Source of the DNA: Porogramme epimiltina | Taxonomy: Eukaryota > Basidiomycota > Agaricomycetes > Polyporales > Polyporaceae | Assembly (NCBI GenBank): GCA_900155495.1 | Contig: FTLJ01000419.1 | Coordinates: forward strand, 1 to 64,000 | Direction of reading: 5' to 3' | Length of the DNA: 64,000 bases | Shown here: piece by piece, positions 55,383 to 64,000 of the stretch | Numbering within the stretch: the stretch's first letter is position 1 | Layout of the letters: each line of letters begins with the position of its first letter | Notes under the pieces: generated by a model | What the model saw: the letters and a program-made list of their open reading frames with translations, nothing else | Told to the model about the DNA's origin: nothing | Databases searched by the model: none | Translations under genes and position numbers: made by a program

Positions 55383-58300
55383 CTATTGCGCAGCGACGGC
55401 GGGTCCAGACGGCGGGAGGACGGATGCTGGTGGGCACTGATGCTGGGATTGGGACTGCTGGGGCGACGCCGCGCCGGCGGGGTTAGCGCCGGGGCGGTAT
55501 AGGGAGACCTTGAGGGGCAGCTCTGGCTTCGTGCCGTCCACGCCGACCGTGGGGAAGCGGATACCGGAGATGTTCCACACAACGGGCTTGTCCGAAAGCT
55601 CGATGACGAAGTGCGAGAGGAGCAGCGCGAGCACGACCTCTGCGGGAGCAAATGAACGCGCGCGCAATGCGGTGCACGTCGCCGCCGGTCAGCAATTTGA
55701 GCCACACTGCGATGCGCGCTCCACCGCGCGGAGAACCCGCGAGGATGGCGCAGCGAAAAGGAAGGGGGTGGGTGGAAAGAAGGGACGGGGTGCTTACTCA
55801 TCTCGAGCTGGGAGAACTTGAAGCCGCTAGAAGAAACGCGTGCAGTCAGCGCGTGTGGCTCCCAGGCCGCGCGGGCGAAGGCGAATGGAAGCCCTGTGAG
55901 CAGACGTACATGCATGCTCGTCCCCCTCCGATGAACGTCATCCTGTAAGATACGGATGCAGGTTAGCGGTACATTCGGGGAGTGCGCCGAGTCCCCGCGC
56001 GCCACGAGACCAGACCCAGGAACGAGAGCTGGGCGGGCCTAGCATGAGGCGCGCGCGCGCCAGTCGAAGCCTCTAATCTTCGTCGAAGTGCGAGACCCGC
56101 CTACGTCTGCCTGGCATGCGTCCAGGGAAGCCTGAGGCGCGCGGGGACGGTGCCACCGAGCGCGATGCGGCGCGGCAGCAACAGGGGCTGGCACGAGGAG
56201 AAGCACTCACAAGTTCGAGTATACGCCGGGGATGTGCGCCTCTGACAACGTGTCTGGTGTGGGCGCGAGCCAACGTTCAGGCTTCCACTCCCACGCGTCG
56301 TCGCCCCACGTCCGCCTGTTGAGGTTGGAGCCGAGCACGCCGACGAGCACGACCGTGTCCTTGGGGACCGGAATCTCCGTCATGAGCGTCCCGTCTAGAC
56401 CGCGGATAGGCTCCGACAGCGGGAGGACCATGTCTCGCTGCGCTCTGTGCGGAGAGAAGCGCGGAGGGGCGTACCCCGTTCATCATCAGTACATTGTATG
56501 ACCGGAAGAGCGTATCCGACCGAAATGAGGGGTCTAGGCACGTACTCTCGGAAGACGAACATTGCGGGCGGATGCCTGTGTGTGTGGGACACGGAGGAAA
56601 TTTAGCATCGCTTGAATATCACACGCGTTTAGTACCGCGGGAGAGGCATACGCACATGCGCAATGTCTCTCGGCAGACCGCATCAAGCAGCGGAAGTGCG
56701 CTGAGTTCATCATATGAGAGCTCCTTTCCGCCCAGCGATGCCTCGAGGATTTCATTTCGTAGGCGCGTCTGCACATCTTGGCGCTGGGCGAGTATGTGTA
56801 GAATCTGCGAAAGCATGTTCGACGTCGTGTCCATCGCCGCGAACGACATTGTGCTGCAAGGAAGTCCCAGAGGCGGGGCCTATCAGCACCAGCACCGAGA
56901 GAACGATGGAGAGCACCCGTTCAAACGGGGAAGGCACGTACACCATCTGACCAATGAGCTCCTCTTCAGAAAGCCTGTCTTCCGCCGATGCGCGCATGTT
57001 CTCCCTCACTAGAAACAATGAGGTTGAGAATAGCGCGAAAAGTGGCGTGAGGCCAAGGAGCGCCTGCTCACGAAGGATGCTCATCAGGTCCTTGCCTTCG
57101 CCGACCTGATGATGAAGTGCTTCGTCGCCGCGATCGAGGAGCGCCTTCTTCTCATTGAAGATTTCCGCCGCGCGGCGGTGCATGGTGTCGACGACGTTCT
57201 TGAGGGTGTGCAGGCGCTTGAATGGGATCCATTGCAGGAGTCTGCGGCGGAAACCCGACGTGCCGAAATGCGAGACGTATGGCATGGCCCATCGGAACAC
57301 CGACAGCGCATATAACGCCGGCCTGTATGAAAAGACGGCTTCTGTATGAGCGGCAGAGTGCAGATATGGGCGGGGAAACTAGCGAAATGACTGACACATA
57401 TGCCTTGATGGCCTCTGCGAATACGTCAGGCGTGACGTCTTCCTGGAGAGGGTCGAAGGAGTGTCCCAGTCCCGCTTGCCCAATAAGCTCAAGTGCGGTT
57501 CGCCCCATCCAGTTAAGCATGTCTATCTCCGCGGGCGCATCGCGCACTCGTGTCTCAATGGCCGCCCGAAGCTATGCAGCAGATAGATACGTAAAGACGT
57601 TCCACCAGAAGGCGCATTGCCCGGGAGACGAAAGGGGAATAGAGTGAGCAAGCGTGATAGAGGGAGTAGCATGAGAAAGAGCTACAAGATCGGGATACGG
57701 ACCTTGTGGCCGACATCGTAAAACATGGGGATCATGTGGCGCATGTGGTTTATCGAGAAAATGGGGTTCAACAACCGCCTCTGTTTACGGTGATGCCCCC
57801 CTATGAACAATTCAAAAGATAGCATCAGTCAGATGGCTGAGCGGACGTAAGATGGGGAAACGGGGCATGCCTAGAGTGGACAGAAGGCCGGGGCCCAGAG
57901 TGAGAAGATTGCTCCTGGGATCCCATCATTAGGTGGCTGAAAAGGGAGTCACGCAGATAGAACTTTACTTGATAAACCATTCAGGCGGTTCATAGGAATA
58001 TTGGTCTTTGACAACGATGCTATGCATCGCCCTGGGATCGAAAACGTAAAGTATCTTGCGCTAAGACGTTCGAGAACATTAACCTCAACAATCCCTCCGA
58101 ATGGAAAAGGAGTCACTTACCCCATGCGCCCCTTGAAGCCTCACTACGCTTCCGTAGTTCTCGATGAGGTCGTGGTAGAACGGCATCCCTTGCTTGTCAA
58201 ACATCTGAGGGAGGTTGCCTGGTGTACGAGATGGGCGTTAGCAAGCTCGCGCTCATTGACCATCGCGGCACACATTGAGGATTAGGACGTACCTGTGAGC

Positions 58301-58434
58301 CATGACGGCGACGGCGGGCCGGGGATGTTGTCGAGGGGGCTATTGACAAACATGTTCCTAAAGTATCTCCAAAGCGTCCATGTCGCCGCGCAGATAGCAG
58401 CACTCTGGAGGAGTACGCTGAGGGCCTCTATCAT
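55383..58434 (-). CDS. Cytochrome P450, many exons
   Basis: A heme-thiolate monooxygenase anchored in the ER. Exon 1 (58434-58293) encodes an N-terminal membrane helix (LSVLLQSAAICAATWTLW) and the Pro-rich hinge IPGPPSPSW. The C-helix region reads GHHRKQRRLLNP, with the heme-propionate Trp position occupied by His or another residue. The oxygen-binding I-helix reads SFAAMDTTSN, followed by the K-helix E-x-x-R as ETLR. The meander region contains WKPERW, and the heme-binding loop FIGGGRACI (55942-55910) carries the axial Cys. C-terminal exons read GFKFSQLEM and KVVLALLLSHFVIEL, then a Pro/Gln-rich end. The gene needs about a dozen short exons. One donor near 57871 seems to be GC instead of GT. 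An upstream ATG at 58500 is possible but adds only polar residues. The substrate is unknown. Confidence 0.82.
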
Positions 58435-61400
58435 GATTGGGGAGGATGGGCAGCGGGAGCGTAAGCGTGTGGCGTGAGGGGGGGAGGGGGGGGGCAGCAA
58501 GCGAAGACTTCTCGGGGTGCGTCAGAGCTGGAGAAGAGATATATATCAGGTGCGACTAGGCCTCGGAGATCAACGTAACCGCCAACAAAAAACCGCCTAA
58601 GCACGTTTAGACTGCCGCCCGTCAGGTCCGAGAGAGGTGAGGTGATCAGTGACCAGTGCCTTGTGAGGCGATGGAACACCGTACAACCGGTGTGCTCCGT
58701 GCGATTTCCCTAACGCTCCGCCGGACCAGGAATTTCCAAACCAGGCCGCGTATATCTCCACGGAGCGAAGATTCAATCCGGGAGCAGATCTGGGTGTATC
58801 TGGCAGATTCGTCGAAGGGCCTGCGGAATGAACTGTTGGAGGATGAGCGTGTCCTTGATGATCGAAGAGCGGGGGAGTGCATGGGGCGTTGGGGTTCCGT
58901 CCGTTGGGGAAGCGGTCGTCGGAGCGCTTTGCGTTGGAAGCGGGGGCAGAGGGCGGGGAGCTGCGAATCCGGCTACAGTGGCTTCGAACTCTGGACGCCC
59001 GGCACGGGAGAGTTACAAAACGGTTACGGTCGCCGTGGGCGCTGCGCTGAGAATGATACCACGTCAAATGTTCACGAGAAGGATTCACTTCACGATGGCA
59101 TTGTTCCGGCAGAGATCGCATGGCGGCAGGCGCTATGTGGACCTCTGGCGGCTGAGGGAGGGGGCCGGTGAAGTCGAAAAAGGACCGTGGGCTGACTGGA
59201 GCCCTGACTGGAACCTACACAAGCCATCAGAAGGGGGCGTGGAATGACGGCATAACAAAGGGCCTCGTGGGCAACACGCAATACGTCCGAGGACTTCTCT
59301 TAGGCCGCGGACTTGACACCCCACCTCCGTGGAAGTTGCGGAATGATGCGGGCTCACGGCCCCGAGAGCTTCAGAAAGGCGAACTCTGCTTACCTTGAGC
59401 CCGGTTGCTGGCCGAAAGAGCTTGGTCTCCAGTGGCTACAGAGGGCCGTAGCGGAGGTTGAAGAAGTTGAAAGAGGATACGAAGAACCATCGTTGACCAC
59501 CTCCGAGAAGCAGACGTCCGAGGGGACCCAGTAGTTCCTGGAAGAACGGGCGTCTAGCTGAGACGGTCGCTCCGCTTGAGAGATCGCTTGCGAAATAGAC
59601 GAGGCAGTGCCCCGGACACCATACCGGCAACTTGAATCACCTCGCTGGTGACGGGGAAATGAGTCCATGAAGGATCGGGACTCGCGCCAATGGCAAGAAG
59701 GATACTAGGCCCTCTTTCCCGGTAGGGAGTTATCGGCAAAAAGGCGTGGTGCCTACTGTGCGTACTGATTTCTCGGTCAGAACCTTCGTTGGATCACGGC
59801 GGTAGACCAACCTACGACCGACAGGGACAGGTACCTCGCGCTCTATATTGACCGGCATTCAGGACGCTACTCTTGACTCGAGGGCGCTTCGAAAAGCGCA
59901 CATGTACGCCTGGCCACACTGGAATTCCATCCACGCCATCAGAGAAAAGGGCGTGGCGGGTGAGAAACGGCTCCATGCATGCTTACCGTGCTTCACATTT
60001 AATCGTTCGCCGGCGGTCAAAACGCTCATTCTGCGCGGCCTCGCATTGGCCGCGAGGCACCATGAGAATGTGGGTGTCGCGAGAAGACGCCTCCAGGGAG
60101 GACGTCAAGCTTCGAGTTGCCATACATGTTTAGGGAGCTTCAGCTAGATGATTTTGACTCCTCAAGACGGGGAAGGGTGCCTTGGTTCCTATGAGAGTGC
60201 TTCCACCACAGCCAGGGTAGTCAGAAGGAGCAGAGGGCGACTATTAACCTGCTTCCGCATCTCTCCGGATACGCGTCATACCGTGCGGGAATCACGTGCC
60301 GGGAATGCCGACATTCCTTCTATGGCAAGTCTTGTGGTTCCCGTCTCGAACACAACCACGATGACCGCTACGGGCCACCTCGACACCTTTGTCACAACTC
60401 GAAAGGAGGCGGAGATAAATGGGCATAGGATAGCCAGCAGTTTTTATGCATTCCAATCATCCAATAACATTTTTGCCTGCCAGTACGCTCTAATCCCCAA
60501 TGGTATTTTAGCAGGCGGTCTATTCTTTCGCAGTAATAGCAGCTCGCACGTATGTACAGCTTCTACTCAAGCTGTTCATCGAGCTCCTGAGCCATGAATG
60601 AAGGGACAGAGTACCCATACACATTCCAGCCGTGTCTCGACTCACGATGAATGTTGTAGGGCGCTCATGACGAACGCACTAGACCATTCGAGGTAGGGAT
60701 CAAAACGCGCGTAGTCGCTCGAACCACCGCACACCGTCCGGTGAAACTTCAAATTTCATTGTCAGCGAAGAATCGTCGCCAGCGGATTCGACGCGCCGGC
60801 ACATTGCCTGACACTGATGTCATGCCAGTTGCGTCTCGGCCACGTCCTTCTCCCGCGTCGTGGTATTCCTGGGTACAAGCGCCCCACAAGGATCAGATCC
60901 GCCTGAGAAAGGCGTCCCGAGCGTGTCGCTCCGCGGAGAAAGGCCAGCGCTATGTGATTGGTTATGGATTAGTTATGTTGACGTATTCCTCGAGCGGCTG
61001 CACTAACCTCCTTCGATGAGGTTTGAGCAGCGTGTGGCGCGATTATCCACTAGTAGTCCCCGAGCCCGTAGGAGGCATCAGGTGACAGCGTAGCGGGACA
61101 TGCGGAATCAAATAAAGCACGCCATGAAGCCTCGAACACACCAGACCGGTCGATGGATGGTGGTTTGTCAAATGGTGTCCATCCTGTTTACCGCGAAGCA
61201 GGATTGCCCTTCGGTCCAGTTCGGTCGCGGATAATGCGGCCTGGTCAACCGGTCAGCAGTCCGGCGGCTGGCTACAGTGGGTGCAGTTTGAGACCCCGTG
61301 GCTGAAACTCTTTGTAATAGAGTGAGGGAGACCTTGTGGATAGTAGCTTACCGGAGATCCGAGGGATGCACAACCATTGGTATGGGTGATATCGGGGAGG

Positions 61401-61934
61401 GGTTAGCGCGAGTGTTCCGTCGAACACCGTGAAACCATTAGAGCTCATGCTAGGGCAGGCCGAGATGAGCTGTAACCACAGGTTTATTGGACATAGCGTA
61501 GCATTCGTGGCCTGAAATAGCGCGGACCGAAGCCCGTCATCGTCTGGCCTCATGGACAGCGTCCTATGAGAGGATATCGAAGTGAATGGCGTTCATGAGC
61601 AGCATAGAACAGAACATAGAACAACGCACCACCGACCCCTCCTCCCCGTCGGGCCGGGCCGAGATGAAAGACGTCAGCGGATGGAGTGGTTCCAACGCAC
61701 AATACATGCGATGCATGGAAGAGAACGGCGCAGTCAAATCCCCCGGCTAGCACCCGCGGCTGGGGCGACTTCCAGTGCACCCGCGACGGGGACGATCCGA
61801 GAGGCTTCTTTTCATTAAGCATGGCACACCGTCACAACTCTACCGAGACTGGCGAAGGTGAGAGCGCCTGGAGGCGAGCCACGCCCTCCCGACTCTTCCG
61901 CCCTCTCAGCGGAGATGACCTCGCGAAGTCCCGC
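58435..61934. other. 3.5 kb without a recognised gene
   Basis: Open frames of up to 170 residues occur on both strands but none has a domain, signal peptide or consistent splice sites. I found no transposase, integrase or reverse transcriptase motifs by eye. It may contain degraded repeats. Confidence 0.45.
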
Positions 61935-64000
61935 TCAGCTCGGGCCCCCCGCCCGCGCCATCTTCTTGTCCCGCCCCCGCTTCCTGTCGTGGTTCGCTTG
62001 CCTTGCCTTGTTCTTGTCTTTCCACGCCCGGTCGCGCGCCTGATCCCCGCCTCCCCCACCCTGCCCACCCTGGCTCCCGCCGCGCCCCCCGCCGCTACCA
62101 CCTCTTCCTCTTCCCCTACCACCGCCGCGGCCTCGTGCCCCTCCACCTCCGCCACCCGTGCCGCCGCCGCGGGAGCCCGCCCGGCTTCCCTCCGCGATCG
62201 GAACGTTGAGTGGCTGGTTCCCCGCGAACTCGTGTTTGGCCAGCATCTTCTCCTTCCGCTTGGGCTGTTATCGATGAGCGTACGGATGTGTGCGTGCGCG
62301 TGTGAGCGGGCGTCGCACGACACTATGACCACAGTCGGAAGAAAGAAGGGACGCACATCGCGTTCGAGCATGATCCGCCAGCCCTCAATCTGCTCGTCGG
62401 CCCATCCGGTGCGCGCCTTAAGGTCCTGGCGTGCCTTGCTCCGACGTGTCTGCGCATCCCGCTCAAACTGCGCAGGGTCTTCGATGTACGCAAGCTCGAG
62501 GAGGACTTCCGGGTTGCGCGGGGTCTACACGTGACTTTGTGAACAGGTAGCGCACGCAGATATTGTCCGTAGCACTTACGCTTACTCCTGTACCACCCTC
62601 CGCGTCTTCGTCCACCTCTCCTTCGGCCTCATCGGTTACATCTCCGTCGCGCACCTTCACCGCGCCCTCATCGTCCAATTCGTCTTCGAACGCGAGCGCC
62701 TTCCCGCCCGCGGCGCCGTCCTCGTCATCTTCGTCGTCGGATATCTCCTCCGCGCGGCGGAGGATGTCAGCCTTCATTTGATCAATAAACGAGCGATCTT
62801 GTAGAATCGTCTGTGCGTCATCGCTGGTCGCATGTGTTAGTCGAGATCACATATGACATCAGAAAGCCCACGCGCACCTCCCCTTCCCAAATCTGATTCG
62901 GCTGAGGTCCATGACATCGTCGTCGAACACGTTCCTGCGCTCCCGCGTGAATGTGAACTCGGCTTCCTCATGGGCATTTGTATCTCGGACTGCCACATCA
63001 TCTCCCTCTACCGCGGCCTGAACGTCCTCGGGTGAAGGAGCAGTCCCGTCGAGCAGCGCCGCGATCATCTTCTCCGCGTCCCCTTTGTACGGGTAGTCCC
63101 CATGGCCTAGCACATATCGGAGGTACCCCGGGTCTTGGTCAGGGAACAAGTCCAGCACCTGCACTACCGCGACATCCAGCTGCTCGTCGGGGACCGCGCG
63201 GCCACTCGGGCTCGAACGGTCCACGCGCTGGCCCACGTCCTTCGCCCTGCCCTTACCCTTTACATCTCCTTTGCCCGCCGAGCCGCGTCCGCGCCCATCG
63301 ATGCCCGGCGGGACGCCTGACGAGCGTAGCACCAGTCTCAGCGCTCCGGGTCCAGACTGCGCACCCTCCGTCATCGCGCGGAGCGCCGCCTCGAGCACGT
63401 CTGCGCGCGCATCTTCCGTCCGCCTTAGCGTATCCTTGAGCGTCCGCGAGAGGTCGTACGCGTGTTGATAGTCCGCGAGAAGCGACCGGTTGAGGAATGG
63501 CGTGGGCGCTAGGGTGTCTGGTAAAGCCGGGGTCTGGAGCTCAATTAGCGCGAAGACGACGGCGAAAGCGGGCTCCGCGTTCGCCGCGAGTGCAGGGCCG
63601 GCGGCGGGGACCGACGCGACATCGTCGAGCAGCGTGCGCACGAGGACCTGGAAAGCGTCGAGGAGCGCGACCTTGGTGTCGAGGAAGAGCCGCTCCCACT
63701 CGTCGGGTTCGCGCGGGGCGCCCGTGCCTGTGCTAGACCCGGGGGCGGCAAGCGCGCGGAGGCCGCCGTAGGATTCGGCGAGAGCGGCGAGCCCGGCATG
63801 GTATGCGGTAGCGAGCGCGCGGACGAACGCCTCGTTCCGTGCGAACGCGCGTGTGACCGGAGGCGGGGCGGGGCGGAGGAGGGAGAGAAGGATGTGGGCG
63901 GTCTTGCGGAGGCCGTACAGGCCTTGCTCCTGGGATGAGAGGAGAGCCGTAAACGCTGGGACCGCGCTCTTCTCGACGTTCTCGACGAGCGCGGAGGACG
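61935..64000 (-). CDS. CUE3: ASCC2/Cue3 homologue with CUE domain, partial (runs off right edge)
   Basis: Component of the ribosome quality-control trigger complex (with the helicase Slh1/ASCC3); its CUE domain binds ubiquitin placed on collided ribosomes. Exons on the minus strand: from beyond the edge to 62878, then 62823-62580, 62524-62357 and 62264-61935, with phases that close. The N-terminal helical domain is incomplete (VENVEKSAVPAFTALL onward). The CUE domain (about 63190-63040) reads VVQVLDLFPDQDPGYLRYVL and ends with MIAALLDGT. Then come the family motif RRNVFDDDVMD, an acidic segment, and KARTGWADEQIEGW. The C-terminus is Gly/Arg-rich with RGRGG repeats and a basic end, typical of the family. 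Confidence 0.88.

Noticed and set aside
58656..60597. Several frames of 90-170 codons between the P450 and CUE3
   Set aside because: No domain, signal peptide, consistent splice sites or transposon motifs.

Overview
The window is nuclear DNA of a filamentous basidiomycete, most likely an Agaricomycete of the Polyporales type (inference). The reasons are many short GT-AG introns in almost every gene, a P450 of basidiomycete type, Egh16-like secreted proteins, and an expanded family of Cys-rich single-pass membrane proteins of a kind I associate with polypores. All gene models below were built by hand by joining exons across splice sites. Where I say that phases close, the exon lengths sum to a complete open reading frame.

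Left flank (1-13 kb): a very GC-rich stretch without a convincing gene, then EXO1 on the minus strand (2053-7421). Its first exon is separated from the rest by a 1.5 kb intron. Next come the first copy of the membrane-protein family (7958-9264, minus), a 3' fragment of a riboflavin kinase gene, and an intact RRM RNA-binding protein (11294-13045, plus).

Centre (13.7-39.1 kb): a region of lower GC content holding two small stand-alone single-pass membrane proteins and nine more copies of the same family, ten in all within about 31 kb. Each copy encodes a signal peptide, an ectodomain with conserved cysteines split over short exons with conserved intron phases, a Ser/Thr-rich stalk, one transmembrane helix and a cytoplasmic tail. 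Five copies end with a separate tail exon carrying [DN]P-x-DP-[RT]-T-[YF]-P, and five copies finish in PE[LV]-COOH. Eight copies lie on the minus strand and two (copies 8 and 10) on the plus strand. Copies 4 and 5 come from a local segmental duplication. I know of no published function for this family, and the array is the best candidate here for an undescribed system, for example polymorphic surface sensors.

Right flank (41-64 kb): ordinary genes return. They are a convergent pair of Egh16-like secreted proteins; phosphopantothenate-cysteine ligase of coenzyme A synthesis; tRNA-Gly(GCC); a divergent pair made of the mRNA export adaptor Yra1/ALYREF and RNA polymerase III subunit RPC7/Rpc31; a short-chain dehydrogenase; a conserved secreted Cys-containing protein; a cytochrome P450; and a CUE-domain ASCC2/Cue3 homologue that runs off the right edge. 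The housekeeping genes appear intact, so the window reads as conserved flanks around a rapidly duplicating surface-protein cluster.
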